A DNA stretch of 64,000 nt from Rhodopseudomonas julia (GTDB lineage Bacteria > Pseudomonadota > Alphaproteobacteria > Rhizobiales > Afifellaceae), in assembly GCF_030813515.1 (NCBI RefSeq), contig NZ_JAUSUK010000002.1, positions 1,054,001 to 1,118,000 on the forward strand, in the 5' to 3' direction. The position numbers were made by a program, and so were the translations under genes. The notes below the pieces were generated by a model, which was not told where the DNA came from, did no database searches, and was given only the letters and a program-made list of their open reading frames with translations. The first letter of the stretch is position 1. Every line of letters begins with the position of its first letter. This document shows positions 1 to 8,245 of the stretch, piece by piece.

Positions 1-275
1 GCCGCTACGAGCAGTTCCGCTTCATCATCGCGCCGCAGGCTCTGAAGATCTCGCTGCCGGCGACGGTCGGCTTCCTCGTCCAGCTCATCAAGGGCACATC
101 GCTTGCGGCGGTCGTCGGCTTCGTGGAGCTGACGCGGGCCGGCCAGATCGCCGCTGCGGCGACGTTCCAGCAGATCCTCGTCTACTCCATCGTCGCGGCG
201 GTCTATTTCGCGATCTGCTTCCCGCTCACCACCTGGTCCCGTTCACTCGAGGCGCGTCTCAATGGCACTGGTTGA
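1..275 (+). CDS. Amino-acid ABC transporter permease, C-terminal part (5' truncated)
   Basis: The window opens inside this gene. The reading frame starts at base 3 and gives about 90 residues up to the TGA at 273-275. The product is an inner-membrane permease of the polar amino-acid (HisM/GlnP) type. It keeps the end of the cytoplasmic EAA-like loop (IAPQALKISLPATVG), which docks with the ATPase, followed by a segment resembling LIKGTSLAAVVGFVELTRAG, well conserved in this family, and a last hydrophobic helix. The next gene, the ATPase, begins at 262 inside this frame, so the two overlap by 14 bases and are probably translationally coupled. The substrate cannot be read from this fragment. Confidence 0.9.
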   Translation, partial: RYEQFRFIIAPQALKISLPATVGFLVQLIKGTSLAAVVGFVELTRAGQIAAAATFQQILVYSIVAAVYFAICFPLTTWSRSLEARLNGTG

Positions 276-993
276 AATCAAGAACGTCCGCAAATCCTTC
301 GGAGATCTGGAGGTACTGAAGGACGTCTCGCTCAATATCGAGGAAGGCGAGATCGTCACGATCATCGGGCGCAGTGGCTCGGGCAAGAGCACCCTCTTGC
401 GTTGCATTAACGCGCTCGAAGCCATTCAGGCCGGCGAGATCCAGGTCGAGGGGCAGAGCGTCTTTCCGAAGATGAATGGCCTCCGCGAACTGCGCCAGAA
501 GGTTGGCATCGTTTTCCAGGCCTTCAATCTGTTTCCGCATCTGACGGTAGAGCGCAATATCACGCTGGCGCCGGTCCGCACGAAAAGGGTCGACAAGGCG
601 GGGGCGCGCGCGCTTGCCGAGAAGGTGCTCACGCAAGTCGGGCTAGCGGAGAAGATCGACGCCTACCCCGAACAGCTTTCGGGCGGCCAGCAGCAGCGCG
701 TGGCGATTGCGCGCTGTCTCGCCATGTCGCCCAATCTCATGCTCTTCGATGAGGTCACGTCGGCGCTCGATCCCGAACTCGTCGGGGAAGTTCTCAAGGT
801 CATGGAGGACATGGCCAGGAGGGGCATGACGATGATCCTGGTCACCCACGAAATGGGCTTTGCCCGCAACGTGGCGACCAAGCTCGTCTTCATGCATCAG
901 GGCAAGGTCTGGGAAGAAGGACCACCCGCGGAATTGTTCGCAAATCCCAAGACGCCGGAGCTCCAGAGCTTCATAGGCTCACACCGTCACTAG
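262..993 (+). CDS. Amino-acid ABC transporter ATP-binding protein (GlnQ/HisP type)
   Basis: This 243-residue ATPase energises the permease encoded just upstream. It shows Walker A GRSGSGKST near residues 37-45, a Q-loop in VFQAFNLFPH, the ABC signature [16 protein letters not shown], Walker B LMLFDEVTSALD and the H-loop VTHEMGFA. The EVTSALD form has V where most relatives have P, which is unusual but not disabling. Length and motifs fit the polar amino-acid subfamily. It overlaps the permease by 14 bases and is followed after 12 bases by the binding-protein gene, so one operon is likely. Confidence 0.95.
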   Translation: MALVEIKNVRKSFGDLEVLKDVSLNIEEGEIVTIIGRSGSGKSTLLRCINALEAIQAGEIQVEGQSVFPKMNGLRELRQKVGIVFQAFNLFPHLTVERNITLAPVRTKRVDKAGARALAEKVLTQVGLAEKIDAYPEQLSGGQQQRVAIARCLAMSPNLMLFDEVTSALDPELVGEVLKVMEDMARRGMTMILVTHEMGFARNVATKLVFMHQGKVWEEGPPAELFANPKTPELQSFIGSHRH

Positions 994-1005
994 AGGAAGA
1001 CAGCC

Positions 1006-1791
1006 ATGTTCAAGCTTAAAGCGTTTGCGATCGCCGTCGGCATCGCGATTGCTTCAACCATCCCCGCCAAGGCCGACAAGCTTCAGGACATCCTGTCCGC
1101 TGGCGAAATCCGCGTTGGCGTGCTGCTCGATGTCGCCCCCTGGGGCTTCAAGGACGAAAACGGCGACCCCGCCGGGCTCGACGTCGATGTTGCCAATCTC
1201 CTGGCGGACGATCTCGGCGTTGACCTAAAGCTCGTTCAGGTGACCGGCCCCAACCGCATTCCGAGCCTGCTCGCCGACAAGGTCGACGTTCTCGTGGCGG
1301 CGCTCGGTGCCACGCCGGAACGCGCCCAGCAGGTTGCCTTCTCGCAGCCCTATGCCGCCGTCCAGCTTGGTGTCTACGGCCCGGCCGATATGGAAAAGGC
1401 CGAAACGCCCGACCAGCTCGCCGGCCAGAGCATCGCCGTTGCCAAGGGCACGACGCTCGATCTGTGGCTGAGCGATAATGCGCCGGACGCCAATCTCATC
1501 CGCTTCGAAGACGTTCCCTCGGTGCTCTCCGCCTATATGGCCGGTCAGGCAAGCTCGTTTGCCGAAAACAGCGCCATCGTCGCCGAAGCGGCCAAGAACA
1601 ATCCGGACGTAGAGATGGACCTCAAGTTCCTCATCCGCCAGTCGCCGGCGCATATCGGCATCCGTCATGGCGAGCCGGACTTGCTGCGCTGGCTGGACAC
1701 CTTCCTTTTCTCCAATCGCATGAACGGCAAGCTGCCGGAGCTGCAGGAGAAGTGGTTCAACGTGAAGCAGGATAACCTGCCTCACATCTGA
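1006..1791 (+). CDS. Periplasmic amino-acid-type substrate-binding protein (SBP family 3)
   Basis: The 261-residue product has a Sec signal peptide (MFKLKAFAIAVGIAIASTIPAKA), cleaved around residue 23. The mature part is a family 3 solute-binding fold: it begins DKLQDILSAGEIRVGVLLD and contains the typical GLDVDVANLLADDLG segment. It should capture the substrate for the upstream permease and ATPase. The start has a GGAAGA ribosome site a few bases upstream. The following RidA-like and deacylase genes suggest a nitrogen-containing ligand such as an N-acylated amino acid or opine-like compound, but that is inference from context only. Confidence 0.9.
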   Translation: MFKLKAFAIAVGIAIASTIPAKADKLQDILSAGEIRVGVLLDVAPWGFKDENGDPAGLDVDVANLLADDLGVDLKLVQVTGPNRIPSLLADKVDVLVAALGATPERAQQVAFSQPYAAVQLGVYGPADMEKAETPDQLAGQSIAVAKGTTLDLWLSDNAPDANLIRFEDVPSVLSAYMAGQASSFAENSAIVAEAAKNNPDVEMDLKFLIRQSPAHIGIRHGEPDLLRWLDTFLFSNRMNGKLPELQEKWFNVKQDNLPHI

Positions 1792-1818
1792 TCGAAAAAA
1801 GAGAGTAGACGGAAAGAC

Positions 1819-2166
1819 ATGACCATCACGCGTTACGAAAGCGGTCCGCGCATGAGCCAGGCCGTTGCGGCCAACGGCTTCGTCCATGTCGCCGGCCAGG
1901 TGGCCGACAACCGCAAGGCTTCCATCGAGCAACAGACGGAGGAAGTCCTTGCAAAAATCCTGGCCCTCGTCGAGGGCGCTGGATCAGACAAGTCGAAGAT
2001 CGTGGCGGTCAATGTGTTCCTGCCGCACATCATCGATTTCGACGCGATGAACAGCGTTTACGACAAATGGATCGACCCTGCCAATCCGCCTGCGCGCGCC
2101 TGTGTCGAGGCCCGCCTGGCAGATCCCGATCTGCGTGTGGAGATGACGGCGGTCGCGGCTCTCTGA
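1819..2166 (+). CDS. RidA/YjgF family protein
   Basis: This 115-residue protein belongs to the Rid family, small trimeric enzymes that hydrolyse reactive enamine/imine intermediates formed by PLP enzymes or amine oxidases. The family's functional arginine is visible in PARACVEARLADPDLRVEM near the C terminus, as is the FVHVAGQVADN core near residues 21-31. A ribosome site (AAAGAGAG) lies just upstream. It sits between a substrate-binding protein and a zinc deacylase, so it probably detoxifies an intermediate of the imported compound's breakdown. It is one of the divergent Rid subgroups often found in catabolic operons rather than a clear housekeeping RidA. Confidence 0.88.
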   Translation: MTITRYESGPRMSQAVAANGFVHVAGQVADNRKASIEQQTEEVLAKILALVEGAGSDKSKIVAVNVFLPHIIDFDAMNSVYDKWIDPANPPARACVEARLADPDLRVEMTAVAAL

Positions 2167-2227
2167 GCCCTTGAGAACAGGGCGGGGCCAGTTGCGGTCC
2201 CGTCCGATAACATTCGGAAAAACTCAC

Positions 2228-3235
2228 GTGCACACCGGTATTCTGACGGATCTCGACCTCGATGCCGACGGTCGCTCCTCGACCTATCTCAGCATTCCTT
2301 ATTCCATCGACCGCTCGCCTTATTTTCAGGTCAAGATTCCAATCTACCGCTTCAAAAATGGCGACGGCCCGCGGCTCCTATTGATGGCCGGAAACCATGG
2401 TGACGAGTATGAAGGTGTCTTCGCACTCGGCCATCTCCTGCATACGCTCGACCCCGAACGCATCCACGGCACCGTCACCGTCCTGCCGATGAGCAACGTT
2501 CTCGCCGTCATGGCCGGGCGCCGCCGATCTCCCCTCGACAACGGCAATCTGAACCGTGCTTTCCCCGGCAACCCGACCGGCACGCCAACGGAGCGTCTGG
2601 CGTACTATCTTGAACACCAGCTGTTTCCTCAGCATGACGTGGTTTTCGACATCCATTCCGGCGGCACGTCGATGGAGCATCTGACCACGGCGCTGATCGA
2701 ACGGCAGCCGACGCCGGAAATGATGGCAAAGGCGCGCGATCTCTTGGAGCATCTCGGCCAAGACTACGCTTTTGTCGCGCAAAATGGCTACGATTCCCCG
2801 ACCTCAATGGGTGCTGTCGCCCGCGCCGGCGCGATCGGTGTCAGCGGCGAATTTGGTGGTGGCGCCACCGTCACGCCAAAGACCATGCAGAACACCAAGC
2901 GCGCGATCGACAATCTGCTTCTGCGGCTTGGCATCACCGAAACCCCGCTGATCAGCGAGGCTAGGGCGCCGTCGGCGACGACCGTGCTGGCACTGGAAAG
3001 CCATGAACAGGCGATTTACGCCACGCGCCGCGGCTGGTTCGAGCCGGTCGTCATCCTCGGGCAATCCGTCGAAGCCCGCGATGTCGCTGGCTATTATCAC
3101 GACCTGGAGCGCCTTGATCGCGCCCCGGAAATCCTGCGGTTCCGCCGTGGCGGGATCGTCATCTCGCGACGCTTGCACGCCGATTGCCAGGCTGGCGATT
3201 GCCTTGTGCAGGCGGCTGCCGAAATCGAAGGCTAG
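2228..3235 (+). CDS. DoeB-like zinc-dependent deacylase (succinylglutamate desuccinylase/aspartoacylase family)
   Basis: The predicted 335-residue enzyme is an M14-type metalloamidase of the AstE/AspA family. Closest by memory is DoeB/EutE, which deacetylates N-acetyl-diaminobutyrate in ectoine breakdown. The zinc motif HGDE lies in AGNHGDEYEG, NLNRAFPG follows, and the third ligand is in FDIHSGG. The C-terminal barrel-like region is also present. I chose the GTG at 2228 because homology begins there; an upstream TTG at 2171 would add 19 residues. The substrate is probably an N-acyl amino acid delivered by the upstream importer. No doeA, doeC or doeD partner is visible, so an ectoine role is not established. 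Confidence 0.8.
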   Translation: MHTGILTDLDLDADGRSSTYLSIPYSIDRSPYFQVKIPIYRFKNGDGPRLLLMAGNHGDEYEGVFALGHLLHTLDPERIHGTVTVLPMSNVLAVMAGRRRSPLDNGNLNRAFPGNPTGTPTERLAYYLEHQLFPQHDVVFDIHSGGTSMEHLTTALIERQPTPEMMAKARDLLEHLGQDYAFVAQNGYDSPTSMGAVARAGAIGVSGEFGGGATVTPKTMQNTKRAIDNLLLRLGITETPLISEARAPSATTVLALESHEQAIYATRRGWFEPVVILGQSVEARDVAGYYHDLERLDRAPEILRFRRGGIVISRRLHADCQAGDCLVQAAAEIEG

Positions 3236-3265
3236 GTGCATGCTGACGGGCCGGAACAGGAAGCG

Positions 3266-4336
3266 ATGAGCGACGCGACATTCGACGATGTCTTGAGGAT
3301 CGCTTCCCCCGAGGCAGACAGCCAGGCCGAACACGGGCCGGTCCGCATCGAGGAGGTGGCGCGCCTCGCCCAGGTCTCTCCGATTACGGTGTCGCGTGCT
3401 CTGCGTCGGCCGCAGATGGTGTCTGCAGTGCGCCGCGAACGCATCATGAAGGCGGTGGAGGAGACCGGATATTCCTCCAATCCCCACGCCAAGGCGCTGA
3501 AGAGTGGCCGGTCCGACATCGTCGCCGCCTTTGTCTCCAATATCCTGAGCGAGCAATTCAGCCTCGCCATCGAAGGCCTGTCCGACGTCTTGGAGGCGGC
3601 CGGTTTTCAGGTCGCGCTCGGCCGCACCTCCTACTCTTACGGACGAGAGACGACGTTGATCCGTTCGCTCACAGCGATCCGCCCGGCTGCCGTCTTCATC
3701 ACCGGCGTGATGGAGCTGGAATCAAACCGCACCTTCCTCCGCAACATGGGCATTCCCATCGTCGAGAGTTGGGCGTTGGCACGCGATCCGATCGATATGC
3801 TGGTCGGGTTCTCCAACGCCGATGGTGCGCGCATGGTGGCGGAGCACTTCGCCGCCAAAGGCTATCGTAAGGTCGCCTTCATTGGCCGGAGCGGCGGGCG
3901 TGGCATGCTCCGTCTCAACAGCTTCACGAAAAGCTGTGAGCAGCTCGGCCTTAAGCTTTGTCGACGCATCAGCCGCGACACGGTTTCCGGCATTCCCGAA
4001 GGGCGTCAGGCCATGCAGGATCTGATCGGCGAAGGCTCCGACGTCGATGCCGTCTTCTGCGCCAGCGATCTCCTCGCGATCGGCGCCCTGCTCGAGGCCC
4101 GCGGGAGAGGTCTGGACGTCCCTGGTGACATCGCCATTGCCGGTTTCGGCGATTCGACGTTGGCGGAAGAAATCATGCCCGGCCTGACGACCATCGCCGC
4201 GGATACGCGGAAGCTCGGCGCGGTGGCCGGGCAGATGCTTCTCGACCGGCTGCAGGAAACGCAGCCGGAGGAAACGCAGGCAGGACATGCGATCCGGAAT
4301 ATCCCGCTGCGTCTGATCGAGCGCGGGTCGACGTGA
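3266..4336 (+). CDS. LacI family transcriptional regulator
   Basis: The product has 356 residues with an N-terminal helix-turn-helix (VRIEEVARLAQVSPITVSRAL) after an unusual leader of about 28 residues, then a periplasmic-binding-protein-like sensor domain. The hinge helix region reads SNPHAKALKSGRS. The effector domain keeps the usual CASDLLAIGALLEARGRGLDVPGDIAIAGFGD layout. The ATG at 3266 has an AGGAAG ribosome site; a GTG at 3236 directly abutting the deacylase stop is the alternative. It probably represses the transporter, RidA-like and deacylase genes upstream in response to the imported compound. It ends 24 bases before a convergent gene. Confidence 0.9.
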   Translation: MSDATFDDVLRIASPEADSQAEHGPVRIEEVARLAQVSPITVSRALRRPQMVSAVRRERIMKAVEETGYSSNPHAKALKSGRSDIVAAFVSNILSEQFSLAIEGLSDVLEAAGFQVALGRTSYSYGRETTLIRSLTAIRPAAVFITGVMELESNRTFLRNMGIPIVESWALARDPIDMLVGFSNADGARMVAEHFAAKGYRKVAFIGRSGGRGMLRLNSFTKSCEQLGLKLCRRISRDTVSGIPEGRQAMQDLIGEGSDVDAVFCASDLLAIGALLEARGRGLDVPGDIAIAGFGDSTLAEEIMPGLTTIAADTRKLGAVAGQMLLDRLQETQPEETQAGHAIRNIPLRLIERGST

Positions 4337-4360
4337 GGCGCAGGGGCGCGTGAAGCTGCG

Positions 4361-5668
4361 TCAGGGATGTTGGTGGAGGTTCGATCCTTCGACGCCGGTG
4401 ACGATGAGGTCGATGTCGTCCGACGGGTGTGGTCTTCCCAGATATTTCGGGCCTGACGATTGGTAACCCACGATTCTGATCATATTGCCGCCGGCGTCAT
4501 TCGAGAAGTCGATGGAGCCGCCATTGTTGCTCTCCTGCTGGAGAGAAATCATGTTATTGCTGACATTCTCTCCACGCGTATGGTCACCGAGCTGAATGCC
4601 GACGCTGCTCGGCAACGTTCCCGGATCGTTGTTCATCGCGGATCCGCATATGTAGTTCGACGGGCCTCTGATAAGAATGAGAGGGCCGGGTGAAAATCTG
4701 TTGTAATAGGCATTGTCACAAGCAAACTGGTTTATGGATGCGCCCGTGCCCACCAGGACGGGTGGTCCGAAACTTCCTTCGAAATTGGATGAGGTGAACG
4801 TCGACCCCCATCCTTCGACATGCAGCGCGTTGCGGACCCTGTTTGTTGCCGTCGACGTATGCCAAGCGTGAAATCCCTTGGCGCGGACGTTGGTATGTCT
4901 GCCGAGATACATTCCGGCATAGGTGTCGTGGGCGCCCTGTCCGGCATCGACGATGATGACATTGTCGAAGTTGGAATCGTGCGGGCCGTTATTGAATATG
5001 CCGGTAGCGTTCACGGTATCTACGAGAAGGTTGTTCACGTACGATTCCATCGGGCCGCGCGTGGCATTACCTCCTTCTGTGTGCCAGCCATTGCGCCCGC
5101 ACTCAGTCAATTCGACTTGATCAACTGTAAATCGATATCCGTAGGTGCCGAGGCAATCGACATGGCTGTGCGACAGGTTTCCTTTGATCGTGATGTCTTT
5201 CAACGCCCAATCAAAGATCCCGGCTGAAGCCTTTGTTTTGAAGAGTGAATAAGCATTCGACGGGCCGTAAACGATGGCGTCGGCCGAATGGCACGAGCTG
5301 CCGTCCAATATTGTGACGTTTCGGCCAGCGCCCGTTATGTGGATTTTCGATGTGAGGATCAGGCCGCAGACCGGATAGGTGCCCGGTGGTATGTAAAGTG
5401 TGCCGCCGCCCTTTGACGAGAGGGCCTCGATGGCATTCTGCGCCGCGGACGTGTTCTGCGCCTGGGTGCCGCCGGTTGATGCGCCGAAGTCCGTCAGGGT
5501 CACAAACTGACCGGCGTTTGCTGCCTGTGCCCGGCTGGTCGGCGCTCCCGTTCCGATCTGTGCGGGTGAGGACGTGTCGAAAGGAATGACGTCGGCGGCT
5601 CTCGCGGCGGACATAAAGCCTGTGCAAACAAGGAGAATTGTACCGAGATATCTGCGGATGTTGCGCAT
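4361..5668 (-). CDS. Secreted right-handed beta-helix protein (pectate-lyase-3-like fold)
   Basis: The product has 435 residues with a signal peptide (MRNIRRYLGTILLVCTGFMS, then AARA) cleaved near residue 24. The mature N-terminal part reads TLTDFGASTGG and then AAQNAIEALSSKGGGTLYIPPGTYPV, the classic opening of Pectate_lyase_3/GH28-like parallel beta-helix proteins and phage tailspikes. The rest is Asn/Gly-rich with repeated short strands and several Cys. I cannot see a convincing catalytic set, so substrate and activity are unknown. The ATG at 5668 is chosen because the signal peptide begins there; upstream frame sequence to 5827 lacks signal character. Codon use is more AT-rich than neighbouring genes, which suggests acquisition by transfer. 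It is transcribed alone, divergent from the LysR gene. Confidence 0.8.
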   Translation of the reverse strand: MRNIRRYLGTILLVCTGFMSAARAADVIPFDTSSPAQIGTGAPTSRAQAANAGQFVTLTDFGASTGGTQAQNTSAAQNAIEALSSKGGGTLYIPPGTYPVCGLILTSKIHITGAGRNVTILDGSSCHSADAIVYGPSNAYSLFKTKASAGIFDWALKDITIKGNLSHSHVDCLGTYGYRFTVDQVELTECGRNGWHTEGGNATRGPMESYVNNLLVDTVNATGIFNNGPHDSNFDNVIIVDAGQGAHDTYAGMYLGRHTNVRAKGFHAWHTSTATNRVRNALHVEGWGSTFTSSNFEGSFGPPVLVGTGASINQFACDNAYYNRFSPGPLILIRGPSNYICGSAMNNDPGTLPSSVGIQLGDHTRGENVSNNMISLQQESNNGGSIDFSNDAGGNMIRIVGYQSSGPKYLGRPHPSDDIDLIVTGVEGSNLHQHP

Positions 5669-5906
5669 TTTGATCCGTCCATGGCGAGCTCGCCATCCCG
5701 ATCGGGGGAGGGCGTCATCTCCGAGGTGAGCGTTCCCCGAGTTTTCTAGGAGCTGACCGGCTTTGCTGTCAGCGGCCGCAAATCGGCGGAAGACGTCACG
5801 GTCTTCAGGAATGGCGGCGGCGCCCATCTCGCTTTTGCCGCGCCTCGCTTTCGTTTCGCGAATTGCGCTAGTCTTCTATCCCCGCCTTCGAGCATGGCAA
5901 ACTCGC

Positions 5907-6833
5907 ATGAACATCACGCTGAAGCAGGTGCGCTATTTCATAGCCGTCGCCAGCAGCCAGTCGGTGTCGCTTGCGGCGCGCGATCTGCATATCTCACAAT
6001 CGGCCATCACCGTCGCATTGAAGCAGCTGGAGCAGGAAGTGGGGGCGGCGCTCTTCCTGCGCACCCCGCGGGGCATGGTGCTGACCCAGGAGGGTCACCA
6101 ATTCCTGCGCCACTCGGAGCGCATCATGGCGGTCGTGGCCGATGCCGGGCGCGCGCTCAAGGTTCGCGAGCCAACCGGCGGCGGAACCTTGACGATCGGC
6201 GTGACGGCGCTCGTCGCAGGCTATTATCTCGCCGACCTTCTGGCGCGCTATCAGCGCGTTTATCCGGAGGTCGACGTCAAGGTCGTGGAAGACCAGCAGC
6301 GCTTCCTCGAGCATCTCTTGATCGGCGGCGAAATCGATGTCGGCCTTCTCATCTCCTCGGCGCTTGCAAATCGGGACGCTCTTGCCAGCGACACCTTGCT
6401 GCGGTCGCCCTATCTTGTCTGGCTGCCGGCCAATCATCGGCTGTTGGCGCTCGACGAGCCGTCGCTCAGCGATCTCGCGGACCAGCCGCTGGTGCAGCTC
6501 ACCACCGACGACATGCACGCGATCACGCAGCGGCATTGGCGCGAGGCCGGCATCAAGCCGCGGACCGTCCTGCGAACGAGTTCGGTGGAGGCGATCCGCT
6601 CGCTCGTCGGAACCGGCATCGGCCTCGCAGTTCTCCCCGACATGACCTACCGCCCGTGGTCGCTCGAGGGCGATCGCGTCGAGGTTCGCCCCTTGAAAGA
6701 GGTTTTTCCGACGATCGATATCGGCCTCACCTGGCGGAAGGGAAGCCTTCTCCCGGAGCCGGCGCGGGCCTTCATCGAGCTTGCCCGTGAGCAGGCGAAG
6801 CTGCGCGCCCGCCAGTCGCGGCCGGGCCGATAA
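5907..6833 (+). CDS. LysR family transcriptional regulator
   Basis: The 308-residue protein opens MNITLKQVRYFIAVASSQSV and has a LysR helix-turn-helix (SLAARDLHISQSAITVALKQLEQEVGA...), then a type 2 periplasmic-binding effector domain. The ATG at 5907 is chosen because the conserved LysR N terminus starts there; in-frame sequence further upstream is not homologous. It is followed by a 165-base gap with an inverted repeat and then the ydcS-like operon on the same strand, so it is the likely activator of putrescine or related polyamine uptake and oxidation. E. coli ydcSTUV has a different type of local regulator, so the pairing here is inferred from position. Confidence 0.9.
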   Translation: MNITLKQVRYFIAVASSQSVSLAARDLHISQSAITVALKQLEQEVGAALFLRTPRGMVLTQEGHQFLRHSERIMAVVADAGRALKVREPTGGGTLTIGVTALVAGYYLADLLARYQRVYPEVDVKVVEDQQRFLEHLLIGGEIDVGLLISSALANRDALASDTLLRSPYLVWLPANHRLLALDEPSLSDLADQPLVQLTTDDMHAITQRHWREAGIKPRTVLRTSSVEAIRSLVGTGIGLAVLPDMTYRPWSLEGDRVEVRPLKEVFPTIDIGLTWRKGSLLPEPARAFIELAREQAKLRARQSRPGR

Positions 6834-6851
6834 GACCTCGGTCGCACTGCC

Positions 6852-6920
6852 TGAAAAATAAGCGCGATGCGCATATCGACAGGCCGTTCGATTTTTTTCA
6901 TAGGCGCGCTTAGTTTTTCA
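6852..6920. promoter_or_regulatory. Long interrupted inverted repeat before the ydcS-like operon
   Basis: TGAAAAATAAGCGCG at 6852-6866 is the inverted counterpart, with one extra base, of CGCGCTTAGTTTTTCA at 6905-6920. A related TTTTTTCATA copy lies at 6893-6902, so two TTTTTCAT-type half-sites stand about 21 bases (two helical turns) apart. The arrangement lies between the LysR gene and ydcS, 80-150 bases before the ydcS start. It is a plausible binding region for the adjacent LysR protein; I infer this from layout only. Confidence 0.5.
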
Positions 6921-6998
6921 TATTTCTCACCGCGAAAGATTTCCGATTAGCTTCCTCTCGCCGATTGCGGCGCGGCTCAAAGAGGGGAGAGCAACGTC

Positions 6999-8162
6999 AT
7001 GCGCGAGAAGAGAATCCGCCGGGTGGTGGCAGCAACCACCGCACTTGTTCTGGCCGCAGGTCCGGCCCTTGCCGAACCACTTCAAAAGCTCGGTGAGGCA
7101 GAGGGCGAGGTCGATATCGTCGCCTGGCCGGGCTACATTGAGCGTGGCGAAAGCGATGCCGCCTATGACTGGGTGACCGCCTTCGAGAAGGAGACGGGCT
7201 GCAAGGTCAACCTGAAGACTGCCGGCACCTCCGATGAAATGGTGGCGCTGATGAACGAGGGCGGCTTCGACCTCGTCACCGCCTCGGGCGATGCCTCGCT
7301 TCGCCTGATCGCCGGTGGGCGCGTCCAGGAGATCAACACCGCACTCATTCCCTCCTGGGACAGCCTCGACGATCGGCTGAAGGACGCACCCTGGCACACC
7401 GTCGACGGCAAGCATTACGGGGTGCCCTATCAATGGGGTCCGAACGTGCTCGCCTACAACACGGATGTCTTCAAGGATTCACCGCCCGATTCCTGGAATG
7501 TCGTCTTCGATGAGCAGGACCTGCCGGACGGCAAAACCAACAAGGGGCGCGTCCAGGCATTCGACGGGCCGATCTATATCGCCGATGCCGCGCTCTATCT
7601 GATGAGCGCCAAGCCCGACCTCGGCATCAAGGACCCGTACGAGCTCAACGAGGACCAGTACAAGGCGGCGCTCGAGCTTCTGCGCGAGCAGCGCAAGCTG
7701 GTGAACCGCTACTGGCACGACGCCTTCGTGCAAATCGACGATTTCACCAATGAAGGCGTGGCCGCGTCCAGTTCCTGGCCGTTCCAGGTCAACCTCTTGA
7801 AGTCGGAGAACCAGCCGATCGAGAGTGTCATCCCGAAAGAGGGGGCGACCGGCTGGGCCGATACGACGATGATGCATTCGGAGGCCGCGCATCCGACCTG
7901 CGCCTATAAGTGGATGGAGCATTCCATCGATAAGAAGGTGCAGGGGGACGTCTCCGCCTGGTTCGGCGCCAACCCTTCCGTTCCCGCGGCCTGTGAGGGC
8001 AACGAGCTCCTCGGCGACGAAGGCTGCGAGACGAACGGTTTCGGCAAGTTCGACGAGATCCATTTCTGGCGGACTCCCAGGGCCGAATGCGACAGCCAGG
8101 AGAGCTGCGTTCCCTATTATCGTTGGGTCTCCGATTACATTGCCGTTCTCGGCGGCCGTTGA
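6999..8162 (+). CDS. ydcS: YdcS-like periplasmic polyamine-type binding protein
   Basis: The 387-residue protein has a signal peptide (MREKRIRRVVAATTALVLAA, then GPALA). The mature region is very close to E. coli YdcS as I remember it: VDIVAWPGYIERG, YDWVTAFEKETGC, LVTASGDASLRLI, YQWGPN, GRVQAFDGPIYIADAALY and the C-terminal YIAVLGGR are all recognisable. It binds the ligand, probably putrescine or a related compound, for the permeases downstream. AGGGGAGAG is a strong ribosome site just before the ATG. It heads an operon with the same order as E. coli ydcSTUV-patD. Confidence 0.93.
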   Translation: MREKRIRRVVAATTALVLAAGPALAEPLQKLGEAEGEVDIVAWPGYIERGESDAAYDWVTAFEKETGCKVNLKTAGTSDEMVALMNEGGFDLVTASGDASLRLIAGGRVQEINTALIPSWDSLDDRLKDAPWHTVDGKHYGVPYQWGPNVLAYNTDVFKDSPPDSWNVVFDEQDLPDGKTNKGRVQAFDGPIYIADAALYLMSAKPDLGIKDPYELNEDQYKAALELLREQRKLVNRYWHDAFVQIDDFTNEGVAASSSWPFQVNLLKSENQPIESVIPKEGATGWADTTMMHSEAAHPTCAYKWMEHSIDKKVQGDVSAWFGANPSVPAACEGNELLGDEGCETNGFGKFDEIHFWRTPRAECDSQESCVPYYRWVSDYIAVLGGR

Positions 8163-8245
8163 ACGACCCGCATCGCCGGCGCGCCGCTCCGCCCATTGAG
8201 GCGGCGCGCCAGTCGTCCTCCGTCATTTCGCGCCAGGGATAGAAG

